Below are positions 50,944 to 59,256 of a stretch of 64,000 bases of DNA, in pieces (within the stretch, counting starts at the first letter, position 1; each line of letters begins with the position of its first letter). Location: positions 9,479-73,478 of the forward strand of contig CAYZIL010000007.1 of NCBI GenBank assembly GCA_964478515.1, given 5' to 3'. Origin of the DNA: HGM13233 sp964478515 (GTDB lineage: Bacteria; Bacillota; Clostridia; Oscillospirales; Ruminococcaceae). Below the pieces are notes generated by a model. The model worked only from the letters and a program-made list of their open reading frames with translations. It was not told the origin of the DNA and did no database searches. The position numbers and the translations under genes are program-made.

Positions 50944-52278
50944 ATGGAAAAAATCTTCAAGATCAAAGAGCGGGGCTCTTCGATCCGCACCGAGATAATC
51001 GGCGGACTGGTAACATTTTTCTCAATGGCGTATATCATCTTCGTCAACCCCAACACGCTGTCGGCGACCGGCATGGACTTCTATGCCGTAATGATCGCCA
51101 CTTGCCTTTCCGCGGCAATCGGCTGTTTTTTGACCGCCTTTATTGCCAACGTCCCCTTCGCGCAGGCGCCCGGCATGGGTCTTAACGCCTACTTTACCTA
51201 CACCGTCTGCTTCGGTATGGGCTATACCTGGCAGCAGGGTCTGGCAATTGTCTTTATTTCCGGCCTTATTTTCCTGGCCATCACCATCAGCCCGCTGCGC
51301 TCGAAGGTCATTGCCTCCATCCCGACGCCGCTCAAGAACGCCATTTCCGCCGGCATCGGCCTGTTTATCGCCTTTATCGGCCTGCTCAACGCCGACATCG
51401 TTAAGCTGTCCGGCGACGTGGTCGTTGACGGCGCTACGGTCGCCACCGACTATTCCTTCCTCGGCAACATCACCCACGGTGCGCCGCTGCTGACCATAAT
51501 CGGCCTTATCATCACCGGCATTCTCATCGCCTACAAGGTCAAGGGCGCAATAATTTTGGGCATAATCGCCACCACCATCATCGGCATTCCCTTTGGCCTC
51601 ACAGTCTACTCGCCGATGAGCTTCGATCTTTCCGTGCTCGGCAACACCTTTATGCAGATGGACTTTTCCGGCCTGCTCACGCTGGGATTGATGCCGCTGC
51701 TGACCGCAATTGTCAGCTTTGCGATAGTCGACATGTTTGACACCGTCGGCACGCTCATAGGCACCGCCGGCAACGCCGGCATGCTCGACGACCAGGGCAA
51801 CCTGCCCGGCGGCGACCGCGCGCTGCTTGCCGACGCCATTGCCACTTGCAGCGGCGCCTGCCTCGGTACCTCCACGGTCACCACGTTTGTCGAGTCCTCC
51901 ACCGGCATTGCCGAGGGCGCCCGCACGGGACTGTCCTCCGTGGTTGTCGGCATTTTGTTTGTGCTCAGCTGCTTCCTCGCCCCGGTCGCCGGACTTATAC
52001 CCTCGGCCGCAACGGCCCCGGCGCTGATAATTGTCGGCGTCTATATGATAAAGGGCGCCACCAAAATTGACTGGACCGACTTTGAAGTCGCGCTGCCCTG
52101 CTTTTTGACGATGGCGATAATGCCGTTCGCCTACAGCATATCCGACGGTATCGGCTTCGGCTTCATCAGCTGGACTGTTATCAAGCTCGCCCGCGGCAAG
52201 GGCAAGCAGGTTCCGGTGCTGCTGTACATCCTTTCGGCAATATTTATCGCCTCTTATATTCTCAAGCACATCGGCTGA
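50944..52278 (+). CDS. pbuG: NCS2-family purine (hypoxanthine/guanine) permease, AzgA/PbuG-like
   Basis: 444-aa transporter with about twelve to fourteen hydrophobic segments. It starts EIIGGLVTFFSMAYIIFVNP near residue 18. It then has FAQAPGMGLNAYFTYTVCFGMGYTW near 74, IVDMFDTVGTLIGTAGNAGM near 258 and GTSTVTTFVESSTGIAEGARTGL near 305, all AzgA/PbuG marks. SD GGAGG with 8-nt spacing fixes ATG 50944. Control by the guanine riboswitch upstream supports guanine/hypoxanthine uptake. Confidence 0.94.
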   Translation: MEKIFKIKERGSSIRTEIIGGLVTFFSMAYIIFVNPNTLSATGMDFYAVMIATCLSAAIGCFLTAFIANVPFAQAPGMGLNAYFTYTVCFGMGYTWQQGLAIVFISGLIFLAITISPLRSKVIASIPTPLKNAISAGIGLFIAFIGLLNADIVKLSGDVVVDGATVATDYSFLGNITHGAPLLTIIGLIITGILIAYKVKGAIILGIIATTIIGIPFGLTVYSPMSFDLSVLGNTFMQMDFSGLLTLGLMPLLTAIVSFAIVDMFDTVGTLIGTAGNAGMLDDQGNLPGGDRALLADAIATCSGACLGTSTVTTFVESSTGIAEGARTGLSSVVVGILFVLSCFLAPVAGLIPSAATAPALIIVGVYMIKGATKIDWTDFEVALPCFLTMAIMPFAYSISDGIGFGFISWTVIKLARGKGKQVPVLLYILSAIFIASYILKHIG

Positions 52279-52285
52279 AAGAGCT

Positions 52286-52327
52286 AAAAAAAGCGCCGGC
52301 GTTCCGTAAGGAACGCCGGCGCTTTTT
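52286..52327. terminator. Bidirectional terminator between purine permease and small gene
   Basis: Perfect 15-bp stem AAGCGCCGGCGTTCC / GGAACGCCGGCGCTT with GTAA loop, flanked by A7 and T5. It serves the convergent genes on both sides. Confidence 0.9.
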
Positions 52328-52328
52328 G

Positions 52329-52526
52329 TTAGACAGAACGCTTGTCTACTTTTACTTTGGGAAAGTCGATGCACCCGGATTCGTATTCTATATACATATC
52401 CTCGGTCGTCTGTTGCGCGTGACGCAAAAGGCGTAAGGCCGCTGTGCTGTTGCCGTCGTAAAGGCAATCAACCGCTGCGGTTATACCACGCCAAAGGGTG
52501 GTATACATTCTTTTGTAATTTGGCAT
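52329..52526 (-). CDS. Small conserved Firmicute-type protein, 65 aa
   Basis: 65 aa beginning MPNYKRMYTTLWRGITAAVD, mostly one or two helices, with LRLLRHAQQTTEDMYIEYES later. An ideal SD (AAGGAGGTGTCAAG before ATG) and a terminator right at its stop argue that it is real. Short clostridial proteins starting Met-x-x-Tyr-x-x-Met-Tyr and carrying an Ala-Gln-x-x-Thr-Glu-Asp/Glu helix are common as I recall, function unknown. Confidence 0.75.
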   Translation of the reverse strand: MPNYKRMYTTLWRGITAAVDCLYDGNSTAALRLLRHAQQTTEDMYIEYESGCIDFPKVKVDKRSV

Positions 52527-52559
52527 CTTGACACCTCCTTGTGTTTATACTCAATGTAT

Positions 52560-52930
52560 ATCATTATTTGGTGTCGTATTTTGGCGTATATTGGTGGATT
52601 GTGAAAGTTGGTTAAAACTTAACATATTTGTTTTGGCATAGAGAATTATTCTGGTACTATTGCCGCGAACAGAAAAAGATATTCGTGCTTAGGGTGAGGC
52701 AACTGAAATCTGCTGGCACAAAAAAGTGCGGCGACACTTTGTGCCGCCGCCAGGGAAGATCGCGTGGGAAAGACTGTGCTGTTCCAATAATGGAATGCGG
52801 GGAGATCAGGTGCAAAAATGAACCGGCGCCATGCAGAAACGCCGTTTCTCTTCAAGCACCGACTAAATTATAGGGTGCAAATCTTAAATAAAACTGAAAA
52901 AATGCCGCCGAAAGGCGAAAAACTCGCCGC
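52560..52930. other. 370-bp non-coding stretch with clustered hairpins
   Basis: No SD-led gene was found. Structured parts are GGCACA-aaa-AAGTG / CACTT-TGTGCC (52715-52745), TTCCA-ATAA-TGGAA (about 52783-52796), AGAAAC-GCC-GTTTCT (about 52838-52852), and a closing GGTGC / GCACC pair around the last (about 52810-52861). The density suggests a structured RNA or long leader, but I cannot match it to a known riboswitch. Confidence 0.45.
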
Positions 52931-52932
52931 CG

Positions 52933-52941
52933 TGTTATAAT
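52933..52941 (+). promoter_or_regulatory. Extended -10 promoter of the large membrane protein gene
   Basis: TGTTATAAT, 29 bp before the start codon; no clear -35. Confidence 0.5.
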
Positions 52942-52969
52942 AAGACGTAATTATTTGTTGGAGCGGGAC

Positions 52970-55021
52970 ATGCGGAACAATCGGACACGCGAAAAAACAA
53001 CAGAGACGGTTTTGAGCACGGTTATTTTGTGCGCGTTAGCTGCCGGAACAGTTTTCTTTTGCGTGCGGTATGAGCTGAGCGCCTTTTTACTTTACCTTGT
53101 CGTGTACATTCTGCTGCCGGGGCTGCTGTTGAGCGTTTTTCTTTTTCCGCGCGCCGTGCTTTGCTGGCGCCGCCGACTGCTGCTGAGTTTTTATGCCGGA
53201 GCGGTCGCGCTGGTAGGGGAGTTTTATCTTCTTTGCGCGTTCGGTGCGCCGGACGCTATCGCCTATGTAAACCCGCTGTTGTCGCTGGTAATGCTGGCGG
53301 CGGCGCGCGGCCGGCTGCGCGGAAAAACGACCGCGCTGCGCGCCCGTTTCAGCGGCGTGCCGGAGCGAAATCTTGATTTTTTGCTGGTGTTTGCCGCCGC
53401 GTTCGGCATTGCCGTGCTCAGCTTCAGCCGACAGTTGGCGTCGCCGCAAAACTACATGATTCAGGACTATTACTGGCACATGGGCAACGTCGGCTCGCTG
53501 GCGTCGGAACAGCCGCTGGGCAACTTTCACATTGCCGGCGCCGGCTTTAAATACCACTATTTTGCCGATTTACTGCTTGCTGCAGGCAAGCGCATATTCG
53601 GCTGGAGCGCTTGGACGGCGGTGGTTCCGGCAGTGGTGCTGTATGTACCGCTGCTGAGCGCGCTGGCTTTCAGTGAACTCATAACCATTAAGAATAAATA
53701 TCTGAAAACATTGGTCTGCGTCGCGCTTATGCGCGGTGCGTCACTGCTGGGCAATTTTGACCTTTACGAACAGCACCTGTTCACAAACGTCAATGGCGTC
53801 GGCGTGGCGCTGCCGGGGCTTATTTGCGCGGCGCTGCTCGTGCAACAGCAGCGGCGCGATCCGACCGCAGCGACAGCGGGCTTGTTTGCCGGACGCTGCG
53901 TGCTGCTGGCGGCGCTCGCCGCGCTGCTGACAGGTCTGAAAGGACCGTTCGGAGTGCTGTTGCTGGCGGGTTACGCCGGGTATTTGCTGCTGTGTGTGCT
54001 CAGCGGCAACGCCCCGGGACGGCGCAGCTGGCTGTTGTTGGCCGCGGTTGCTGCCGGCTTTGCGGCCGTTTACCTGCCGCTGCTCAGCGGTGCGAGCAGC
54101 GCCGAGGTGTCGTTTTCGCTTAACGGTCTTTTCGGCACGGCGGTGCTATGCGCGCCGCTGGCGCAAGCGGCGGCAGCGGCGCGCGGCGGGCTTTTAGCGC
54201 GCGCCGTTATGGCAGTGCCGTCGCTGCTGTATTATCTCGGCGTGTTCGGCGCCGGCTATCTGTTGTGTCTTGCGCAAATGCTGCGCGCGGTGCTCGGCAA
54301 GCGGCGCCTGGGCGAGCGCTGCATGTTGTTCGGTATGCTGGCCGCGGCCGGTATTACCGCGGCTTATATTTTCACGCTCGGCAATGCCAACCAACTGTAT
54401 TTTTTAATGGGCGCGGCGCCGTTTGCGGCGGCTGTGGCGGTGGACGAATGCCGCGGTATTGGCAAGCATGTGGGAGCGCGGGCAAAAAAAGTTTTGCTTT
54501 CGGCCGCAGTCGCGCTGCTTTGTGTGAGTATTGCGGGCGGACTCTACCGCTCGGAAAAAGGGATTCGCCGCGCCTGGATAAGCAGTATATTCACCGCACA
54601 GCGCGGCGGCGACTATATATCGGACGAGCTCTACGACGGGCTGATGTACATACGCGAAGAAACGCCGGCCGACGCGCTGGTTGCCACTGACAAGCGCAGT
54701 GAGGGTCAAAACGGAACCAATCTCTATTTTCTGGTTTCCGCCTACGGCGAGCGCGCCTGCTTTTTAGAGGGCTACGACTACGATTACGGCCGCTGCGGCG
54801 TCAGCGCCGCTCAGCTGCGTCAGCTCATACAGACAAACAACGCGCTTTATGCCGCCGGTACGGCGCAGCAGGAAAAATATAATATCGCGCGCTCGGCGGG
54901 AATAAATTATATTTTTGTCCACCGGCAAGACGGGCAGGCGCTCACCTTTGAGGACGGCGAGTATTTTACCGCCGTGTTTCAAAACAGCGCCGTCGCCGTG
55001 TTTGCCGTGAACGGCGAGTGA
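52970..55021 (+). CDS. Large polytopic membrane protein, GT-C/DUF2298-like, with extracytoplasmic C-terminal domain
   Basis: 683 aa with about fourteen hydrophobic segments in the first 540 residues, then a soluble domain (about 545-683). An early extracytoplasmic loop has NYMIQDYYWHMGNVGSLASEQPLG and GAGFKYHYFADLL near residue 165-200, with acidic and His residues as in GT-C glycosyltransferases. The soluble end (ETPADALVATDKRSEG, CFLEGYDYDYGR) resembles the tails of such proteins. SD GGAGCGGG supports ATG 52970. A GT2 glycosyltransferase converges on it. Exact family not certain. Confidence 0.75.
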   Translation: MRNNRTREKTTETVLSTVILCALAAGTVFFCVRYELSAFLLYLVVYILLPGLLLSVFLFPRAVLCWRRRLLLSFYAGAVALVGEFYLLCAFGAPDAIAYVNPLLSLVMLAAARGRLRGKTTALRARFSGVPERNLDFLLVFAAAFGIAVLSFSRQLASPQNYMIQDYYWHMGNVGSLASEQPLGNFHIAGAGFKYHYFADLLLAAGKRIFGWSAWTAVVPAVVLYVPLLSALAFSELITIKNKYLKTLVCVALMRGASLLGNFDLYEQHLFTNVNGVGVALPGLICAALLVQQQRRDPTAATAGLFAGRCVLLAALAALLTGLKGPFGVLLLAGYAGYLLLCVLSGNAPGRRSWLLLAAVAAGFAAVYLPLLSGASSAEVSFSLNGLFGTAVLCAPLAQAAAAARGGLLARAVMAVPSLLYYLGVFGAGYLLCLAQMLRAVLGKRRLGERCMLFGMLAAAGITAAYIFTLGNANQLYFLMGAAPFAAAVAVDECRGIGKHVGARAKKVLLSAAVALLCVSIAGGLYRSEKGIRRAWISSIFTAQRGGDYISDELYDGLMYIREETPADALVATDKRSEGQNGTNLYFLVSAYGERACFLEGYDYDYGRCGVSAAQLRQLIQTNNALYAAGTAQQEKYNIARSAGINYIFVHRQDGQALTFEDGEYFTAVFQNSAVAVFAVNGE

Positions 55022-55042
55022 AGCAGAGAAAAATGTTTAAAT

Positions 55043-55071
55043 GCGCCGCACCGGTATAACCGGTACGGCGC
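55043..55071. terminator. Hairpin between convergent membrane-protein and GT2 genes
   Basis: GCGCCG-C-ACCGG pairs with CCGGT-A-CGGCGC around a TATAA loop; ATTTAAACATTTTT follows on the minus strand. Confidence 0.6.
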
Positions 55072-55088
55072 GCAAAATATCTAAAAAG

Positions 55089-56033
55089 CTATTTCAGGTT
55101 TTCACGCACAATAAAGCGGGGGCGCTGCTTGCTTTCAAGGTATGTGCGCGCTATATATTCGCCGAGAATGCCGCAGGCGCTGAGTATCAGCCCGGCGGCG
55201 AGCCAGACCGAGACGAGCACCCAGGCCCAGCCGGCTACGGCGCCGCCGTGCAGCGCGACGACCGCGAGCCAAACCAGCGCCGCGAGTGCCGCAACAAAAA
55301 CAAACACTCCCGAATTGAGTACCAGCCGCACCGGCGCGACACTGAACGAGGTAATACCGTCGGCGGCGAGCGAGAGCATTTTTCGCAGCGAGTATTTGGA
55401 TTTGCCGGCAATGCGTTTTTGGCGGTCGTAATAGACGACGTCGCTCTTATAGCCGAGAAGCGGCACAAGTCCGCGTAAAAACAGGTTGACCTCGCGAAAT
55501 TCGCCCAGCGCCTTGAGCGCGCGGCGGCTCAGCAGCCGGCAGTCGGCGTGGTCGTAAACAAGCTCTGCGCCCGCTGCCGCCATCAGGCGATAGTAAGCCC
55601 TTGCCGTGGTGCGCTTAAAAACAGTGTCGCTGCGCCGGGCACGGCGCACGCCGTAGACAACGTCGCAGCCGTCGCGGTATTTTGCCAGCATGTCGTCAAT
55701 GACGTTGACGTCGTCCTGCAAGTCGGCGTCTAGGGATATGCAGGCGTCCGCCGCGTCGGCAACGCTGAGCAAACCGGCGAGCAGCGCGTTTTGGTGGCCG
55801 CGGTTGCGCGACAGGTCTATGCCGCTGAAAAGCGGGTCTGCGCCGTGCAGCTCGCAAATTATCTGCCAGCTTGTGTCAGTAGAGCCGTCGTTGACAAACA
55901 CGACGCGGCTTTGCGAGGATATTTCGCCCGTGTCAATAAGCGCATGCATTTTTTCGGCGAGTACGGCCGCAGTTTTCGTCAGCGCGTCGGCCTCGTTGTA
56001 ACAGGGCAGGACTAAATAAAGTTTGGTATCCAT
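55089..56033 (-). CDS. GT2 family glycosyltransferase, GtrB/DPM1-like, with two C-terminal membrane segments
   Basis: 314-aa membrane-bound glycosyltransferase that normally transfers sugar from UDP/GDP-sugar to polyprenyl phosphate. LVLPCYNEADALTKT at the N-terminus, VFVNDGSTDTSW near residue 45, SLDADLQDDVNVIDDM near 98 (metal DxD), and QKRIAGKSKYSLRKMLSLAADGI near 203 are GtrB/ArnC-type motifs. Two hydrophobic segments follow at about 225-285. The start is ATG 56033 with GGAG upstream. It could supply the lipid-linked sugar used by the convergent GT-C-like protein. Confidence 0.9.
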   Translation of the reverse strand: MDTKLYLVLPCYNEADALTKTAAVLAEKMHALIDTGEISSQSRVVFVNDGSTDTSWQIICELHGADPLFSGIDLSRNRGHQNALLAGLLSVADAADACISLDADLQDDVNVIDDMLAKYRDGCDVVYGVRRARRSDTVFKRTTARAYYRLMAAAGAELVYDHADCRLLSRRALKALGEFREVNLFLRGLVPLLGYKSDVVYYDRQKRIAGKSKYSLRKMLSLAADGITSFSVAPVRLVLNSGVFVFVAALAALVWLAVVALHGGAVAGWAWVLVSVWLAAGLILSACGILGEYIARTYLESKQRPRFIVRENLK

Positions 56034-56210
56034 AAATGCTCCGGTAACGTCGGCACAAAGGGCAAACGCGTTTTTATTTAACATTGACAGCTAAATAAAT
56101 AATAGGGTAGAGAAATAAAAAAAGCAACCGATTAAAGACGGTTTTCGCCTGAAAGCTTTAAGAAAGAAAGGCGGCATGTTAAAATAGAGTAAATACAAGG
56201 AGGTCGAAGA

Positions 56211-56699
56211 ATGGCTGACGATATTATTATTACCCGCGCCGAAACGCCGCGCGACTACGAGCGCTGCGCAAGGCTGCTGAGTGAAAACGAGCCCTGGCTG
56301 TCGCTGGGGCGCGGCTACGAGTATTCGTTGAAAAAGGTGCAGCTGCCCGACGCCGAAATATATGTCGCGCGCGCCGGCGACGAAGTCGCCGGCATGCTGA
56401 TGCTGGAGATGCACAGTACGCTCAGCGCGCTGGTGCGCTCGCTTTGTGTCGACGGGGCTTTTCGCTCTTGCGGCGTCGGCGCCCAGTTGCTGGCGCACGC
56501 CGAAAGCCGGGTGTTTGCACAAGCGGCGAATGTATTTATTTTCTGCTCGTCGGCAAATCCCCGCGCCCAGTCGTTTTACGAACGCCACGGCTACACCGTA
56601 GTCGGCGAATTGAAAAACTACATCGTCGCCGGGCAGGACGAGCGGCTGCTGCGCAAGACTATTGGTCCGAAAAACGAAGTCGAGGGTCTGCCGCAGTAG
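56211..56699 (+). CDS. GNAT-family N-acetyltransferase
   Basis: 162-aa protein with the standard fold. ALVRSLCVDGAFRSCGVGAQLLAHAE near residue 74 holds the acetyl-CoA loop (Arg-x-x-Gly-x-Gly/Ala, here RSCGVGA), followed by FCSSANPRAQSFYERHGYTVVG near 113. Perfect SD AAGGAGG lies 9 nt before ATG 56211. It is a stand-alone gene; the acceptor is unknown. Confidence 0.9.
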   Translation: MADDIIITRAETPRDYERCARLLSENEPWLSLGRGYEYSLKKVQLPDAEIYVARAGDEVAGMLMLEMHSTLSALVRSLCVDGAFRSCGVGAQLLAHAESRVFAQAANVFIFCSSANPRAQSFYERHGYTVVGELKNYIVAGQDERLLRKTIGPKNEVEGLPQ

Positions 56700-56774
56700 G
56701 GTGTTGTGCGCGCGCAATGACAAAATAGATAACTACTGTCACAAAAAGCGGGGAAAAACCATCTTTATTGATAA

Positions 56775-56803
56775 TTGACGCTTAAAATTTCAGATATTAT
56801 AAT
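56775..56803 (+). promoter_or_regulatory. Strong sigma-A promoter of the ECF/SAM-hydrolase operon
   Basis: TTGACG (56775-56780), 17-bp spacer, TATAAT (56798-56803). Transcription would begin near 56810, leaving a leader of about 50 nt. Confidence 0.85.
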
Positions 56804-56814
56804 TAAAGTAATGA

Positions 56815-56835
56815 GTCGGCTCAATATCGGCCGAC
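56815..56835 (+). promoter_or_regulatory. Leader hairpin next to the SD of the ECF S-component gene
   Basis: GTCGGC pairs with GCCGAC around a nine-base loop, followed by an A7 tail and then CGGAGGG. A compact hairpin plus A-rich tail ending in the SD recalls small translational riboswitches, but the loop does not match any I know. Confidence 0.45.
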
Positions 56836-56858
56836 GCAAAAAAACGGAGGGTAATCTA

Positions 56859-57449
56859 ATGGAAAAACAGAGTATCGGTAAAAAGCTCTTCGGTGTGTGG
56901 AATACCAAGACGATAGTCACTATAGCGGTCGGCGCGGCGCTGTTCGGCGTGCTGATGGTTTATGGCGGCATCCAGATATTCACCAACACATCGCTCACCA
57001 CCGCGATGATCATTCCCGTAATTGTCGGCGGGATGTTCGGACCGCTGCCGGCACTGGTTTGCTGCGGCATAGGCAACGTTATTGCCGATCTTATCGGCGG
57101 CTGGGGCATGTGGTTCGACTGGTCCATAGGCAACGCCATTATGGCTTTCTTTGTCGGTCTACTGCCCGTTTACGGCGCCAACATCAACGAGGGTATTTTC
57201 ACCACCAAGCATGCGGTAATTTACGCAGTCTGCTGTGTTGTCGGCAATGCGCTTGCCTTCGGCGTCGTCACACCGTTCTTCTCCTGGCTGCTTTACGGCA
57301 GCGACCTCAACATCACCTTCCTGCAGTCCTTCTATGCAACGCTTTCCAACACGTTGGTACTGGTCGTTATCGGTATTCCCATTCTGATACTCCTGTCCAA
57401 GCGCGCCGCCGCCCGCTCGAACCTCTCCGAGGCCGAGGACGACGAATAA
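56859..57449 (+). CDS. ECF transporter S component, UPF0397-like
   Basis: 196-aa membrane protein with five to six hydrophobic segments. IVTIAVGAALFGVLMVYGGI near residue 18, IVGGMFGPLPALVCCGIGNVIADLIGG near 54, and FFSWLLYGSDLNITFLQSF near 133 follow the UPF0397 plan. Relatives are loosely called riboflavin-type ECF binding proteins, but the true ligand is unproved. The start is ATG 56859 with SD GGAGG; an upstream in-frame ATG lies at the promoter and is rejected. It heads the operon with the SAM hydrolases, so its ligand may relate to SAM, adenosine, methionine or a queuosine-like compound. Confidence 0.88.
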   Translation: MEKQSIGKKLFGVWNTKTIVTIAVGAALFGVLMVYGGIQIFTNTSLTTAMIIPVIVGGMFGPLPALVCCGIGNVIADLIGGWGMWFDWSIGNAIMAFFVGLLPVYGANINEGIFTTKHAVIYAVCCVVGNALAFGVVTPFFSWLLYGSDLNITFLQSFYATLSNTLVLVVIGIPILILLSKRAAARSNLSEAEDDE

Positions 57450-57463
57450 GTCCAAATGCTTTG

Positions 57464-57492
57464 ATACGGGGTTGAGATGCTCAACCCCGTAT
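57464..57492 (+). terminator. Intra-operon hairpin between S component and ATPase
   Basis: Perfect 13-bp stem ATACGGGGTTGAG / CTCAACCCCGTAT, ATG loop, followed by TCTTAAT. The U-tract is poor, so it probably attenuates or protects the S-component mRNA rather than ending transcription. Confidence 0.7.
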
Positions 57493-57546
57493 TCTTAATA
57501 ACCGCCGCTTACCGCGCCGCGCGGCAGCGACGATTGGGGGAAAACA

Positions 57547-59256
57547 ATGGCAAAAAAATCGGTTATAAAATTCGAAAATTTCGGATTTCAATATAAAGTG
57601 CAGACCAAGCCGACGCTGTACGACATTAACCTGGAGATATTTGAGGGCGAAAAGGTACTCATCCTCGGCGCGTCGGGCTCGGGCAAGTCGACGCTTGTCA
57701 ACTGCATTAACGGGCTTATACCCTTTTCCTATGCCGGCAAAATCAGCGGCAAGCTGACAGTGCAGGGGATGAAAACACAGGACGAGTCCATTTTCAAGTT
57801 GAGCAAAGCGGTGGGCACGGTGCTGCAGGATTCCGACGCGCAGTTTGTCAGCCTTTCCGTCGGCGAGGACATTGCGTTTTCAATGGAAAATGAGAATGTG
57901 CCCCGACCGAAAATGGTGCCCACGGTAAACAAGCACGCCGCCGTTGTCGGCATGCAGGACTTTCTCGGTGCGGTGCCGTTTGACCTTTCCGGCGGTCAAA
58001 AACAAAAAGTTGCCATAGCGGGCGTGCTGGGCAACGACGTCAATATTCTTATTTTTGACGAGCCGCTCGCCTCGCTCGACCCGCAAATGGGCATGACCGC
58101 TGTGGACCTTATTGACCAGCTGTCAAAAAACGAGGGCCACACGATACTGATAATTGAACACCGACTGGAAGACGTTCTCTACCGCCCGGTAGACCGCATT
58201 GTGCTTATGGCCGAAGGGCGCATAGTTGCCGACACCACGCCTGACGAGCTGCTGCGCTCGGCGCTGCTTGCCGAATACGGCATTCGCGAACCGCTGCACA
58301 TTACAGCGATGAAATACGCCGGCTGCGATCTCAACGACAAAAATCTCAACGACGTGCGCAATATAGAATTTTCGTCCGCCAACGAGAAAAAACTGAAAAA
58401 ATTCTTTGCCGGCGAGGTAAAGAGCGCGCCGCGGCAGTACGGCGAGCCGGTAGTGGAGCTAAAAAACGTCGACTACGCCTACACAGACAAGAACGTGCTC
58501 AATGACGTCAGCTTTTGCATTCGCCGCGGCGAGCGCGTTGCGGTAATAGGCAAGAACGGCGCGGGCAAGTCGACGGCGGCAAAGGTTATTTGCGGCGTGG
58601 CGAGGCCGAAAAACGGCGGCGTTTTTGTCGACGGTGCCGACGCCGCTAAAATGTCTATAAAAGAGATAGGCGAAAAAGTCGGCTACGTTATGCAGAATCC
58701 CAACCAGATGTTGGTAAAGGATATTATTAAAGATGAGACTCGTCTGGCGCTCGATATCCGCAAGCTGCCGGAAGAGACGGTAAAACAGCGCTTGAAAGAT
58801 GCGCTAACAACCTGCAGTTTGTGGACTATGCGCAACTGGCCGGTGGACGCCATAAGTTACGGCCAGAAAAAGCGCGTCACCGTGGCCTCAATAATGGCGC
58901 TGGAGCCCGACGTAATAATTCTTGACGAGCCGACGGCCGGACAGGATTACCGCAACTACACCGAGATAATGGGCTTTATAAACCGCCTTAACAGCGAGTA
59001 CGGCAAGACAATAATATTTATTACCCACGACATGCACCTGGCGCTGGAAAATACCGAGCGCGCCATCGTCTTTTCCGACAGCCGCGTAATAGCCGACGAC
59101 ACGGTTTTCTCGGTGCTGTCAAACGACGACGTTATCAGCCGCGCGAGTCTCAAGCAGACCTCGCTGTATGTGTTGGCAGTGCGGCTGGGGCTGCCGCCGC
59201 AGGACTGCATCAGGCACTTTATTGAGTACGAGAGGATGGTGCAGGAGCATGAATAA
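57547..59256 (+). CDS. ECF transporter ATPase, fused A and A' domains
   Basis: 569-aa double ATPase. Domain 1 has Walker A LGASGSGKSTLVN near residue 39, FDLSGGQKQKVAIAGVLG near 145 and LIFDEPLASLDP near 168. Domain 2 has Walker A IGKNGAGKSTAAKVICG near 337, a changed signature ISYGQKKRVTVAS near 439, and VIILDEPTAGQD near 458. The Gln-helix regions typical of ECF ATPases are present. A dedicated fused ATPase means that this is a group I-like ECF system not sharing the general EcfAA'T module. Confidence 0.92.
   Translation: MAKKSVIKFENFGFQYKVQTKPTLYDINLEIFEGEKVLILGASGSGKSTLVNCINGLIPFSYAGKISGKLTVQGMKTQDESIFKLSKAVGTVLQDSDAQFVSLSVGEDIAFSMENENVPRPKMVPTVNKHAAVVGMQDFLGAVPFDLSGGQKQKVAIAGVLGNDVNILIFDEPLASLDPQMGMTAVDLIDQLSKNEGHTILIIEHRLEDVLYRPVDRIVLMAEGRIVADTTPDELLRSALLAEYGIREPLHITAMKYAGCDLNDKNLNDVRNIEFSSANEKKLKKFFAGEVKSAPRQYGEPVVELKNVDYAYTDKNVLNDVSFCIRRGERVAVIGKNGAGKSTAAKVICGVARPKNGGVFVDGADAAKMSIKEIGEKVGYVMQNPNQMLVKDIIKDETRLALDIRKLPEETVKQRLKDALTTCSLWTMRNWPVDAISYGQKKRVTVASIMALEPDVIILDEPTAGQDYRNYTEIMGFINRLNSEYGKTIIFITHDMHLALENTERAIVFSDSRVIADDTVFSVLSNDDVISRASLKQTSLYVLAVRLGLPPQDCIRHFIEYERMVQEHE

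Noticed and set aside
51022..52467. Long minus-strand open frame opposite the purine permease
   Set aside because: It is a mirror frame of a strongly coding plus-strand gene, His/Gly/Asp-rich, without SD or recognisable domain. The same applies to the long antisense frames at 107-1153 and 60260-61834.
52700..52800. ZTP, cobalamin or FMN riboswitch
   Set aside because: CCGCC and CAGGGAAG fragments are suggestive, but the required conserved blocks and their order are absent, and no matching gene follows.
56815..56850. preQ1-I or SAM-II riboswitch before the ECF operon
   Set aside because: The hairpin and A-rich tail look similar, but the loop is only nine bases and lacks the conserved loop sequences of either class.
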